64,000 nt of DNA from Polytrichum commune (GCA_950295325.1 OX485805.1:27265501-27329500), one strand, 5' to 3'. Counted from the stretch's first letter, positions 1 through 10,905 are shown. Numbers and translations are program-made. The notes: a model not told the origin generated them from the sequence alone.

Positions 1-60
1 CAAAACTTGAAGATGGAACTAAGATGAATCACTATATTGAGTGCCACAATGTTGTATAGC

Positions 61-114
61 TCACATTCCGAACAGCCTTGTATAGCTTTCATAAGTATAG
101 TCAACGTTGATGTT
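61..114 (-). pseudogene. Possible decayed next exon of the methionine aminopeptidase
   Basis: Read on the minus strand from 114, this gives [17 protein letters not shown] and then a stop. It loosely resembles the family segment around the first metal ligand (INID...), but the stretch that should carry the second Asp ligand (HGD) is missing. No AG acceptor separates it from the donor at 155. It may be a broken exon with an internal deletion, or chance similarity inside an intron that continues past the window. Confidence 0.2.
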
Positions 115-155
115 CCGAGAAATAAATTCCAGCAAGTTAGTTGGAGAAACAATAC

Positions 156-2260
156 CTTGAGGGGGCGAGAATCTGGAATGCCATAACAGATGCACTCGTT
201 TACTGAAGTAGACAAACTCTTCGGAAAGCTACCAAAGCGAAGCAATGACGGGTATGCTCCTCTCTCAATGATGGCCTTGTGGGCCTCCTTGTCAATCTCA
301 TCAGTTGACACCCCTGGCTGTCATCAGAGTATCAACCAGGTGTCAACTGCAAATAAAGACTCCTACCACTACTTATATCCAACCTATCAGTTGGTGTGAA
401 AAGGCTTATGATTGAGTGGAAGAAGAGTTTGTGCACTGCTACATGGACTAAGGTAAGCGGGCCTAACATGGACACTTTTAGCTCTGCACCCACTTCTCTT
501 AGAATATGAAATACGTGATTAGTGCAAGATGATTAGCAAATCCAAATCATGCATGTAGCCATTCCCCTCAAAAAAATCAAAGTGAAGATTGGAGCCCATA
601 TGAATATCTTATTTCTTTTTAAAGTGAAGATTCCCTTTTTTCTTGAATGATCATATAGGTACCTCCAATTATGTTGACTATCGCACTAAGAATTGCACAC
701 AAATTTTGAGCACATAATCTGATCTCTTTTTGAACACATGTCTTTTTGATGTCCATTCTTAAACCCACATCCAACCACACACCAATCAGGTGTCTCATTA
801 AGATAAGTAGCCAAAATTAGGCCCACTTACTTTAGATATTAACATCAGTAAGATCAACATGAATAAGTTTTGTGCAGCTCAGGATTTCAACTTCTATTCC
901 TAATATCACGTGCAACACTGAACCTTTCCAAAGTGCAGTCGGGTGAAGCTCTCACCTCTACAAAGGTTCCAGCAAAGTCCCGAATCCTTGCTGCAAGCTG
1001 ACCTGCAGCCCGCATTCCCAGAATACCTGCTTCATCTTGAATTTGCAACTCTTGAACCTGACCTGGTGGATCAGCGTCACCAACATAGCTGGGACGAGGA
1101 ATGTGGGAAGGAACCTCTAAGGCTGGAGTCACTACCCCTGGTTGTAACCATAACCGCAGGTGATTTTGAACTTTAAAATTTGCAGTTGGCTGATCTGGCC
1201 TGCAGCAGTCACCCCATTCATGTCAACCAGCTATCTTCTATGATGCATCATTCTATTCCTATTTTTCAACTATCAATTTGACAATAAAAATTTCCCTGAA
1301 ACAGAAGAAATGATGACCACCATCTAGTGTAGCAAATTTCACTCACACAACCACTCTAAATAAATGAGCACGAGCCACAATGCAAACTTAGTTGAAAAAG
1401 ATTGAAGAGAGGAACGAGCATTGGGAGAGTGTTATGAATCATAAGCTTATTACCGCGGCCTGGTGGAGAAATCTGCAACTCCCTTCGCATTTTCAACCCA
1501 GTGGTGCCCTATATCTCCTGCAAAAACACAAAGAAATTATGGTGGGTGATGGAGACATTTTGATTGTTCAAACCTCAAGGACAAGGGTTGTGACAGAGAT
1601 ATATATAGATATATAAGTTAATTAAACTAAATAAATCAGAATATGTCCAATTATCACACACATTAGAAAACTTTAGATGACGACATGCCGAAAAAGGTTC
1701 CTATGTTCGATGTCTCCGAGAGTCTGCCTTAAAAATTTATATGATAAACCAGAATTTAACCAATGCATGTATCATGTCACTCGATTCATAATGCAAACCT
1801 GAATCATTTGCCTGTACTAAGATGAGCAGTAATTTATAAGAGTGTGATTGAAACTATCAAAGTAAACGATTATTTACAGAATCTCTTAACTGAGAAAAAC
1901 TCCTACGGAAGCATACTGCTTTGCCAAATTCACAATTGAAAAAAGATTATGTTAGATATGAACACCTTAACATTGTGCGTTACAGACTTTTATCCATGAT
2001 TCTGGAGAATCTTATAATAGCCACAAGAATTTCTCTGTAATCCAGATACCTACATTGGGTTGTAAGGGGATAGGAAACATGAACAAATTCAACTTCGACT
2101 CTGCCAATCCTCTAGTCTGGAAAATAGTTCGACAACCAAATTGCATCAACTCTCAAATGCCGTGGAACTTACCGTTACGAAAAGAATCGACGAAGACAGA
2201 TGAGGCGGACCACAAACCCTTCAACCGTGCTCGAGATCCGCGAGCTACGAGTGTCGCCAT
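156..2260 (-). CDS. Methionine aminopeptidase type I, organelle-targeted (5' part, four exons, runs off window)
   Basis: Removes the N-terminal Met from new proteins (M24A metallopeptidase family, plant MAP1B-D class). I joined minus-strand exons 2260-2173, 1517-1454, 1199-956 and 317-156. All introns are GT-AG (655, 254 and 638 bp), phases agree (1, 2, 0), and the joined frame has no stop for 186 codons. The first exon ([17 protein letters not shown]...) is basic and Ser-rich without acids until residue 25, like a mitochondrial or plastid presequence. Exon 3 holds [11 protein letters not shown], the linker before the catalytic domain, and then [15 protein letters not shown]. Exon 4 holds [38 protein letters not shown]. 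The expected CHGIP is CYGIP (Tyr177, codon 185-183), so the conserved catalytic His is absent. The metal-ligand exons lie beyond base 1 or are decayed (see 61-114). It may therefore be a divergent gene or a recent pseudogene. Family call is firm; activity is uncertain. Confidence 0.86.
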
Positions 2261-2322
2261 TCAAATTTCGGTGGCACTCCACAATAACGGAGGGAATTCG
2301 ATGAGGAGAATTGGCGAGCCTT

Positions 2323-2336
2323 AAACCCTAAACCCT
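2323..2336 (-). promoter_or_regulatory. Telo-box in the 5' leader/promoter of the aminopeptidase gene
   Basis: Two AAACCCT units in a row lie 63-76 bp upstream of the aminopeptidase ATG (AGGGTTT on the coding strand). Telo-boxes are common near the start sites of plant genes for translation and organelle functions. No clear TATA box is visible nearby, so the transcription start is not placed. Confidence 0.5.
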
Positions 2337-2450
2337 GAGATCTACGAGTTTGCATATGAGAAGAATCTTCTCGAAATACGTGGATTCGTGATATGTACGT
2401 ATTTCGTACATATTAGTGGGTCTCTAGAAAATTTAACACATTAGATGGGG

Positions 2451-2927
2451 AATCTCCTTTATGCATGTGTTTGCGCCACAAGTGTCTAACGCGAACTTCC
2501 ATATAAGTTAAGGGGTAGTTTATCTTACACCAATTCAATGGTACCCCACTTTGTTGGATGCGATAACCTTCGGAAGCAAGGCCCAAGACAAAATAATAAT
2601 GACGATGAGCACCCACGAAATGTAGTGGAACTTTGCATGGTTGTCTTCATGTAAATCCAAGAGAGATCATAGTGGGGGGCATCTTGTATTTATTTATTGT
2701 TTCAATCTTTGGAGCACAACTTTTGGTCGCATTCAAATCTTAGGTATAAAAATTTGTCTTTGGAGGAACATGGTTGTATATCAAGTAAATTATCTGATCT
2801 TGCACATGCAACCATGGCTTTGGAGTCAGAATGTTGTCATATCCAACATGTGGTTTTAAATGAATGTGCAAGTCTACGCTATAGTGAAGGGTCTTGTAAA
2901 GAATATAATGAGAGTTTGTGGAAGTAA
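2451..2927 (+). pseudogene. Decayed coding remnant, unidentified
   Basis: One frame reads through about 159 codons with only three internal stops and looks like protein for most of its length. It includes SMVPHFVGCDNLRKQGPRQ, NNNDDEHPRNVVELCMVVFM and, after the last internal stop, a 60-residue Glu- and Cys-containing tail ending KEYNESLWK. The tail recalls the C-terminal region of FAR1/FHY3-like, MULE-derived proteins, but only loosely. I could not identify the parent. It lies head to head with the aminopeptidase gene. Confidence 0.3.
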
Positions 2928-3005
2928 CATTGGATAGTATTATACATGTAATTGTAATCTCTAATTTTAATCATGCATTTCATGAACACATGTATCGTAG
3001 TTATA

Positions 3006-3426
3006 CATGGGGTGGTCACTCCATTTTAAAGTTGAACCACGTGCAAACACTTTACATGTAAAAAACCCTACTTTTTACATAAAGCATCACCAAAATGGGT
3101 CAAAATTTTATCAACTTTTTTTCATGAGTAGATATACACGGTATATATTACATAATAAAAAGTGGTAACTAAGTTTGATGATTTTTTTTTTATAAAACAT
3201 ACCGTTTCTAACTAGAATGATGCAAAATTGAACTAAAACAATTACTACAAAAAATGAAGATGACAAAAAAATTCAAAAAATATATACAGAAGATACTATC
3301 ATCAATGATAATGTATATATAGAAAAAAAAATCATAAATTCTAAAATTATCTATGGCATGTAATATAGGAGTAGCAAACTTTGTTCGCACGTGGTGTTCA
3401 ACTTACAATGGAGTGACCTCCCCATG
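3006..3426. mobile_element. Non-autonomous TIR element (MITE-like), TA-flanked
   Basis: The ends are inverted copies: CATGGGGTGGTCACTCCATT on the left, and the same with one or two changes, reversed, on the right. The similarity runs inwards about 40 bp (AAGTTGAAC...CACGTGC). Each end is flanked by TA (3004-3005 and 3427-3428). The interior is AT-rich with no coding capacity. A TA target and short TIRs suggest a Tc1/mariner-like MITE. Confidence 0.6.
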
Positions 3427-3442
3427 TAGTTACATCATCTTA

Positions 3443-3470
3443 ATCAAGACTACGTAGTCGTAGTCTTGAT
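3443..3470. repeat. 28 bp palindrome between two TIR elements
   Basis: ATCAAGACTACG and its exact reverse complement are separated by TAGT. The palindrome sits in the 43 bp gap between the elements at 3006-3426 and 3472-3797. Confidence 0.7.
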
Positions 3471-3471
3471 A

Positions 3472-3797
3472 CCGTAACACCATAGCAGGTTCGTTCTTAA
3501 ATAATTCCAAAAAAAAAACGAAAAGAATCAGAAATTCCAGGCCATGAAGAACGAAATTATGGAAAATTATATTATGAAAAGAACAAAAATCCAAAAAGTT
3601 GGGTGAAGCAGACTCTGTTGAAAAAATCAATTTAAGTTATCATCCCGGTACATCTACTCTGTTCCAGGACGAATTTTTTTTTTCCTCAAAATAAAATAAC
3701 GAATTTCAAAAAAATCTATTTTTAGCAAACGAACCTTATTTTTTCAAAAAAAATATATATTCGTTCGCCAGGTGATGAACCTGCTATGGTGTTACGG
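3472..3797. mobile_element. Non-autonomous TIR element with CCGTAACACCATAGCAGG ends
   Basis: A perfect inverted repeat of at least 22 bp (CCGTAACACCATAGCAGGTT...) closes both ends, with TA on each side (3470-3471 and 3798-3799). The 326 bp interior is A/T runs with no coding frame. Its ends resemble those of the larger element at 57993-58927 (CC(G/A)TAGGTTCATAGCTGGTT), so the two may share a transposase source. Confidence 0.65.
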
Positions 3798-3875
3798 TAT
3801 GGCATCAATAATGTCAACCGAGATTGACATAAGCTAATTGCACATATCATAAAGCAATATTCATTGGCTACAAAA

Positions 3876-4140
3876 TACCATGTTCATGTCACCCATACTT
3901 CTTTCTCTTCATAGACCATGACCCAAAATCTATATTTTAAAAATAAAAACAAAATCAACTAATTTTGAGTTAATCTATCAGGCGTAGTCTCACATGGTTT
4001 GGACCTTGTTTTTAGACCCAACAATCATTGCCAATTACACAAGCCATCTAAATACCATGTTCATGTCACCCATACTTTGTTTCACTTCATACACCATGAC
4101 CCAACATTACAAATTTTAAAATTTTAAAATTAAAAATCGG
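3876..4140 (+). repeat. Diverged direct repeat, two copies
   Basis: A block starting AAATACCATGTTCATGTCACC and including CCATGACCCAA occurs at about 3876-3950 and again at 4050-4130. Its left flank (TTTTTAGACCCAACAATCATTGCC) recurs near 5533-5560 on the other side of the pogo-like element. That element therefore probably landed inside a local repeat cluster. Confidence 0.45.
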
Positions 4141-4652
4141 CCAATCATTAGTCAATCAATTAGGTATAAGGTAGATGAGGCTAATGTGGTCAACTTTCTT
4201 AACTAGACACCTATTTTTGGCTCCTAATTGGTGGTACAGTCGTTTTATTTCGGTGGGTGGATAATACATGGTAATTTAGCCACTACCTTGATGATATTTG
4301 GGTTAATCACCTTGAAAAAAGTCAAACCGCACTCACCATCCTCCACAATTAGGAGTGCTATCTACCAAGCTATGACACAATTAGTTTTTTATGCCTGAGG
4401 TGGGCTCATTAGGAGGTGGCAATTTGGGCAAACTAGGAGGTGGCATGTGGCTGCGAGATGCCAACCAACTTGTATTGTGGGTATTCTATAATGAAAAAAC
4501 AATTCAGCAACATTTTATCTTACATGTGACCACTTTAGAGACATGACACAACCAATATTGGCATTAAACTTGGTTTTTGTTGACAAATGACCCATGTAGA
4601 ATTTGCAAATGAAGTTGTCCACTTACACAACATGGCACAATAGAAGAGTCCT

Positions 4653-4665
4653 CCCCCCCCCCCCC
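4653..4665 (+). repeat. Poly-C run (13 bp)
   Basis: Thirteen C in a row. A similar run of 14 C lies at 15445-15458. Length is prone to sequencing error. Confidence 0.8.
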
Positions 4666-4836
4666 TTTGTAGCAACACATCAAATAATAGAACATCTTTG
4701 ATGTCGGAGCGTTGAGCAACACCTTCCTCAACTCCAATTTCAACAACTTCAAATTATTTGCTCCTAATGTGCGATTGCTAATGTGCTCAAGCTTCTAATG
4801 TTGAAATCCACTGGCTAGATGATTCCACACACAATA

Positions 4837-5474
4837 ATCTCATGCTTAAGTGCACACCCATTTAAATGTGTATCCCGGTTAAGTGTGCAAAATTTTTGAC
4901 AAAAATCAAGGCTCATACTTTATTGTTTGAACATGTCATGCAAAGTCATTTGCCGCGAATGCATGAATTTTTTATGCTTGACATTCATTGTCAATTTGTT
5001 AATGTTTTGCTAAAACGTCTCAAACGAGCGTCACAACTCATCATACATTTATCTATCTTCCATTTAAACATCATAGCAAAGCAATTGGTCGTCGATGTCA
5101 AGCACAGTAGAGCTTCAAAGCCTTTGAAGTCAATAACACTTTTAGATCCAGCAAATGTCCTGATAAGTTGGATTTTGTCATCGATAGGTGGTTCATCTTC
5201 AATTTGCATCGTTTCCATAACTTTCCGGATGGCACCTTCACTGACTTCATACTCCCGCCCCAACACCCGCTTGCTCGTTGCATTCGGCTTGCTCAACTTT
5301 GCAATGATTTCACATCGTTGGCCTTCAGTCAAACGGGTTGCCTCAAGTTTCATCCATTTCCTGTTGCATTTCATCAAATCAGAGGTTCTAGAAAGCGAGA
5401 TGTGTAAAGTACACACCTACCAACTAAGTGCGCACCAATGACTCGAGTTCAAAGTGCGTACTTGAGCGGGAGAT
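4837..5474 (-). mobile_element. pogo/Tigger-like DNA transposon, internally deleted (638 bp)
   Basis: The ends are inverted: ATCTCATGCTTAAGTGCACA on the left and, reversed, ATCTCCCGCTCAAGTACGCA on the right. TA flanks both (4835-4836 and 5475-5476). Read on the minus strand, the terminus, a TTGGTAGGTGTGTACTTT leader and a transposase-like start match the element entering at 63787. At 638 bp it is far too short for a full transposase, so it is a deletion derivative. Confidence 0.7.
4991..5416 (-). pseudogene. Truncated pogo/CENP-B-type transposase
   Basis: Open frame of 141 codons inside the TIR element. Residues 28-66 (RLTEGQRCEIIAKLSK... then REYEVSEGAIRKV) look like the N-terminal helix-turn-helix (psq / CENP-B N) that pogo/Tigger transposases use to bind their ends. 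The second CENP-B helix-turn-helix and the DDE catalytic domain are absent; after about residue 90 the sequence no longer resembles the family. A start at the Met just before KLEATR would match the start in the 63946 copy better than the upstream Met. It could not catalyse transposition but might still bind the TIRs if expressed. Confidence 0.6.
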
Positions 5475-5539
5475 TATTGTAGTTGGAGGTGTCCACATTA
5501 GCCTCATCTACATTAGTCTCACGTGGATAGGACTTTGTT

Positions 5540-7380
5540 TTTAGAGCCACCAATCATTGCCAATCACACGAGCAATCAAATAAACTACATTTCTCACTTA
5601 AGGGATTTAAGGTGTCATGGTCCCATAGTGGTGGTCAAGAGAATTGCTCCTAGAAATTGGGAATATATTCTTTGCTTTGATCATGTAAGCTTCCAAGTGG
5701 CACTCTCATCCATGAAGAATGGCATGGATCTTGGCCTACGTGTAAACGCAACTTGAAGCACGAAGTACTTCTTGGTCAATCACAACTTTAAAGAATTCAA
5801 ATGGTCCCTCGCTTCGATTTAAGAATTCAAGTCATGGTTGAGAATCTACGTATAATAAATGGAACATAATGCGAGTTTCTTTTTTCGACGATGAAACATG
5901 GGATTAAACACACAAGCAACTTCAACTTACAAGCACCTTGAGGATATGTTTCTATTGCGACTTCAAGAGCCAATCAATTGTCTTGCAGAGCCCTGGTCCA
6001 ACTTCATGGTCCATAGTGTAAACCGGCCCTTAGCCTTTAAGGTTTAGGAGGCCTGTCATGGACCTCAAGGTGGCTCCTTCTAGATGTTTTAAGCTTTAAC
6101 AAATCAAACTTGACTTTGTCTAAAATTGTCTCACTTATCTTATACATAATTCCAATCAAAATTACATGTTTGAATAATGAAGTATAGGGAGATTTGAACT
6201 CGTATCCATGACTTAGACTTAAATACATACATGCATCTAACCATTGTTGTCACATGTGATTTTCACTTCACTTACATAGACCTTCCACTATTTGCTTTGC
6301 GAAAACTATACACATGATATACTATGAACTACGTTAATTTGGAGTAATGATATATTATCTTCTCAATTTAGGTACTAAATTGCTTGCCAACATTGACAAT
6401 ATTCTCATCTTAAATCATTTGTTTTAAATATGTTAACCCAACCACAATTATGTGACACATAGCACCCTTATTTTGTGCCAAAATTGGTAACATACTACAA
6501 TAAACAACCGTCGAGTCTTGTTCATTAATTGGTTTGAAGTATGTGATCGTGTCATGGGTGCTTCCAACTCCGTAAGCTTTCAAAGATATTGGATCATCTT
6601 AAGAACTCTCTCACCCAAGTAGCAATAACGAATCGCAAAGATTACCATTTTAAGTTTCACGATTAGAGTAGAGATGCAGAAGTTATAAGACTTTTGAAAA
6701 ATTACCCATCATTTTAGAGGAATCTATGGAACATACCTCAAATTAATAAAGAAAAACCAAAGATGTCAACATGTAACCGGTGGACTTCGAAACACTAGGA
6801 TCTTGACCGATTATGTCCAAAAACCTCCCCGGGCAATGATTAAGTTACTAGAAAAAGGCTTTTCTCAAGTTGAAAAGTTGAAAATTCGTGGAGATGCGTG
6901 CTCTCCTAAATGGTGGGCGTTTGACTAGCAAAAGTAGCATGTGACCTATACGATCTACATGTAGGGGTTCGGGCCTAAGGACATCACATACTCGTTGTCG
7001 GCCAATTGCATAGAAAATAGGATTGTAAAGCCGGTATTTGGTGATTTTAGGCCCATTTTTATAGAAAGTCGAACATGCACTTGCGATCTCATTTTGATCT
7101 CATTTACCTCAATACTCGTGAGGATACTTTCCCTGTTTTTCTTTACACAGTTTTCAATTAAAAATACAGCTTACAACAATGTACATTTGCCGCTTAGAAG
7201 TGTAGGAGGGGACCCTTCCAAAAGACATCTTACAGTACGTCAATAGGAAGTCATATTATCATAGTGTACAAATACTCAACACTTAAGAATCCCAACATTT
7301 AATATTAAAACCACAGAAACACATAGAATATTCACTTGCAAACATACAATTATCAATTGTGTGGTCATACACATTCGAAG
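5540..7380. other. Intergenic AT-rich DNA, no gene seen
   Basis: Short, non-conserved frames only. Around 5998-6070 there is a diverged copy of a dispersed repeat (GGTCCATAGTGTAAACCGGCC) also seen near 21963 and 28237. I see no coding gene. Confidence 0.5.
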
Positions 7381-7399
7381 GAAGTTTAGTCGGACACGC

Positions 7400-7600
7400 T
7401 AGCCTTGGCTAGGGTTTCAAGCACATAAACAAGCTCCGTCTCCCCTTGCTTTCCATTCCTCCGTTTCTTCACATCCATTCAGTCTGCATACATGCATGCT
7501 TCGGTTCTAATCACGGATCCGAAGTTCTTCTTATTTTCCTGCTTGCTCACCACGGCCTCGACAACGAGCTGTGAAGATCGAAAGATCAAAAGATCGGTCA
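7400..7600 (+). other. GC-richer leader-like stretch, no ORF
   Basis: This interval is pyrimidine-rich and includes CTAGGGTTTC and CTCCGTCTCCCCTTGC. It resembles a plant 5' leader or promoter more than its surroundings do. No downstream coding frame that I could recognise follows, so it may be the relic of a lost gene start. Confidence 0.2.
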
Positions 7601-7954
7601 TACGAAGATTAGTTTTTGATCCTTACTTTACGGACAGGTTGCTTCCAGTACTTTCACAATGATGGGAGGGGCACAAGTTCCAACATTCTGCAAAACAAAT
7701 GCAAAACGCGCACGATGAGTACATTGGATGCTTTGAGATCTCTGTGGATTGTTCATCTTTCAGAGACCTCAAAGTATTCAATCTACTCCTCGCACATTTT
7801 GATTAAGCTACGGACAAGGTTCTTGATCGGTGTGATATTTTCTGCATGTTGTTGAACATTAGAATCTGTATCACATCTGTTTTGTATGTAAGTATTTAGC
7901 ATGTTTCATATCTGTTTCTCTTGAATATGATCATGGTTGCACCATGTCTTTGCT

Positions 7955-8800
7955 GTGAGCTTCTGTGAGCTGGCTACAAGATTTGTCGTTTTACATTGCT
8001 TACATAACTCCGAAAGCATCTTATCACTACGAGCATATGAGACCTGGGCAAAACATCCTGCATCAATGAAAATCGTCTTGCATCAGGGAAATTTATTTGT
8101 AAATTTATCACTGCAATAGGTTTGTAGATTCTTTCACCGACGCAAAACATGTTGTCCAAGTCTTATATGCTTGTAGTATATCATGTGTTTGTTTTTTTTT
8201 TTCTGGTGGTCATAAAAACTAGGAATTGTTAATAAATGTAGTGCTTCCCTGACCCTTGTGAACACAAGAATCACAAGGTGTAAAACTAGAAAATTTGGTC
8301 ACAATATTCATTTCACTATCAAAGTTTGTGAGCCAGTTGGTTGCTACAAGATTTGAACTTGGAGGGATTTCTCACTACTAGCATATGAGCCATAGGTAAT
8401 CGTCCAACATCAGTGAAAGAACAACACAAAATCCATTGGTATGATATATGTGCAAAAAATATTAGCAACATAGGACAAGTTTTCAATGATGCAGGAGAAT
8501 TGCCCAGGACTCATATGTTTGTAGTGTTTGAGAGAGAGAGAGAGAGAATTCTATACCTTTGTAGTTTGAGGATTCATCAAGAAATCTATACATCACTTAG
8601 AGGACTTAAGATGACGAAATAAGTATACATGTAAATGTGGTATGAGTAGCTCCACTACAAACATATGAGTCGTGGATAATGAACCTGCATCATTGAAAAT
8701 TTATCCTATGTCACTAGAAAATCTACACAACTACCACTACGATAGATTTGCATATTTCTTCTAACGACACAAGACGATGGGCGAGGACTCATGCTGATAA
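7955..8800 (+). repeat. Degenerate tandem repeat, about 350 bp unit, three copies
   Basis: A block with GTGAGC...GGCTACAAGATTTG, then an AGCATATGAG box, then CATCA(A/G)TGAA and a CTTATATG/CTCATATG-TTGTAGT box recurs at about 7960, 8325 and 8650. The copies are heavily diverged. A (GA)n run lies at 8530-8547. Confidence 0.45.
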
Positions 8801-9181
8801 TGCTCCTTGATACATAACTTTCTCTATGAACCCTTGGTTTAGAATTGTATTCGTCACGTCGCTCAGAAGAACTTTTGTTCTAGGAGTCAAAGTGACACTA
8901 GGGAGAGACTGCCCAGAAGATTGCTAATGTGGATACAGAAGATTACTCTTGGATGACTAATCAAAGTCTTGTTCACTGGAAATCACAGTGATTTGATCCA
9001 ACTTTGTGTCCACCACACTAATATGTATCCTGATTTAATGTGGCACTAAAAATTGATGTGTCACGTTGATAAGAGTGCCCACCTAGTGATTGCGTGATCA
9101 TAGACGTGGATTGATGATGAATAGTGTGGGCCACGATAGTAATTCACATGTTTATTAATATAGTCATGCTGATTTCATTGC

Positions 9182-9355
9182 TTCAAGATTGAACCAAGTA
9201 GTTTATCACTGAAGCTTCAGAAAAACTTGGGAGCAGATGCTTCTGAATTCTTGCAAATCAAGAGGATGGCAGATTACAATGTTGGCCCTCTTAAACCTCG
9301 AGGGTTAGACGTTGACAGTATAACACATGGCCACTATGTACTTCAATTGATCAGT
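9182..9355 (+). other. Exon-like open segment, unidentified
   Basis: The frame reading FKIEPSSLSLKLQKNLGADA, then SEFLQIKRMADYNVGPLKPR and GLDVDSITHGHYVLQL looks like real protein: balanced composition and few low-complexity residues. It then runs into a dispersed repeat containing CAACCGG. I do not recognise the family. It may be one exon of an undetected gene or a captured gene fragment. Confidence 0.25.
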
Positions 9356-9550
9356 CAAAATCCTAGTGTTTCTAAATCCAACCGGTTACATGCTGTGATC
9401 TTTTGGTTTTTCCTTATTGATTTCAAGTATATGCTATAAATTCCTGTAAAATGATGGGTAATTCTCCTGAAGTCTTGAACTTCAACAGCTTGTTTCTCGA
9501 ACTCAGCCGGTTTATCTGTAACAAGCAGTCAGTTCTCCCCGTTCATTGCA
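9355..9550 (+). repeat. Dispersed repeat with CAACCGGTT core, copy 1
   Basis: Contains AAATCCAACCGGTTACATG, then a TTTGGTTTTTCCTTATTGAT block, GATGGGTAATT, and CTCGAACTCAGCCGGTTTAT. The same order of blocks is found at 14400-14600 and 44500-44720, with a short piece at 50763-50810. Confidence 0.55.
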
Positions 9551-9920
9551 ACAATGGAATTTTTTCATTAATCTGTATTGATTAGTGCTCAACAAGGCAG
9601 TCTATCATTCATGTATCCTAAGCTGATCCTTCCGAGGAATTATTTAGTGCACTTATGTAGGCTTTCAAGAACGTGGAAGTTTATGCATGCTGACAAATGA
9701 ACAGATTGCCATCATGTAAGTGATCATTTGTGTGAAATGCTCATCATGTGTGTTATTTTGTGCTCATGTATATATATATATAACTTCTTTCTCTTGGATG
9801 TCACTCTTCATAATCGGACACCTGAACTGGTGTTGTGTATGGCAAGACTTGCATCTGTACTTTCAATTGTGAAACTGGAATACTATGATTGACCTGCCAC
9901 CTTATAACCTCCGGCCTTTC

Positions 9921-10905
9921 AACAGTGTCTGGCTTTTGGTGAGACTTGTGTGCATGTGGACCATCAGCTACGTGTCTCGCAATGATTTTGTACTCAACCA
10001 TAACCGATCACTCATTCAAGAGCAAAAGGGTTATCAGAATTCGCCACAATTTTGCATCTATGGAGGCATGATAATATTCATGGTTTTCATATTCTCTTCA
10101 TGAGCTTATTAGTTATGGTTGATAACCACTTCAAGTAGTTGGATGCCAATGTATGACCAATATTAACAATGGATGAAGAATGTTCGGCTTGCGATGAGAG
10201 TTGTGTGCATGTGGACCTTCTAGGTGTCTCACAATGATTTGTGTTCAGCCATAACCAATTGCTCATTTGCGAGCAGAATAGTTATTAGAACCCATCACAA
10301 TTTTGCACCCCATGGAGGCATGACATCATCCATAATTCTCATATTTTGTTCCTGAGCTTATCGGTCATGACTAATAACCACCTCAAGAAGATGGATGACA
10401 ATGTATGGTATTCATAATGGATTCACAATGTTTGGCATTTGATGAGAGTTGTGTGCATGTGAGACCATCTAGGTTAGTCTCACAATGATAGTGTGTTCAA
10501 CCATAACCGATCGCTCATCTAAGAGCAGAAAGGTTATTAGAACTTATCATAATTTTGCACCCATGGAAACATGATATCATCCAAAAATCTCAGATTTTGT
10601 CCACAAGCTTATCGGTTATGACTGATAACCACCTCAAGAAGGTGGATGACAATGTATGGTATTAATAATGGATTAACAGTGTCTGGCATTTGATGAGAGT
10701 TGTGTGCATGTGGGACCATCTAGGCCAGTCTCACAATGATATTGTGTTCAATCATAACCGATCACTCATCCAAGACCAAAAGGGGTATCAAGACTCCTCG
10801 CAATTTTACACCCATGGAGGCGCGATATCACCTTTAATTTCCATGCTTTTGTTCATAAACTAATCAGCCATCATTGATAACCAACTCAAATAGGTAGATG
10901 ACAAA
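9921..10905 (+). repeat. Tandem array, about 250 bp unit, four copies
   Basis: The anchor TTGTGTGCATGTG occurs at about 9946, 10201, 10449 and 10700 (spacings about 255, 248 and 251). Each unit also carries a CATAACCGATC block, a TTTTGCA(C/T)C(C/T)ATGGA block and a GATAACCAC(C/T)TCAA block in the same order. The copies differ by scattered changes. No conserved coding frame runs across units. Confidence 0.75.
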
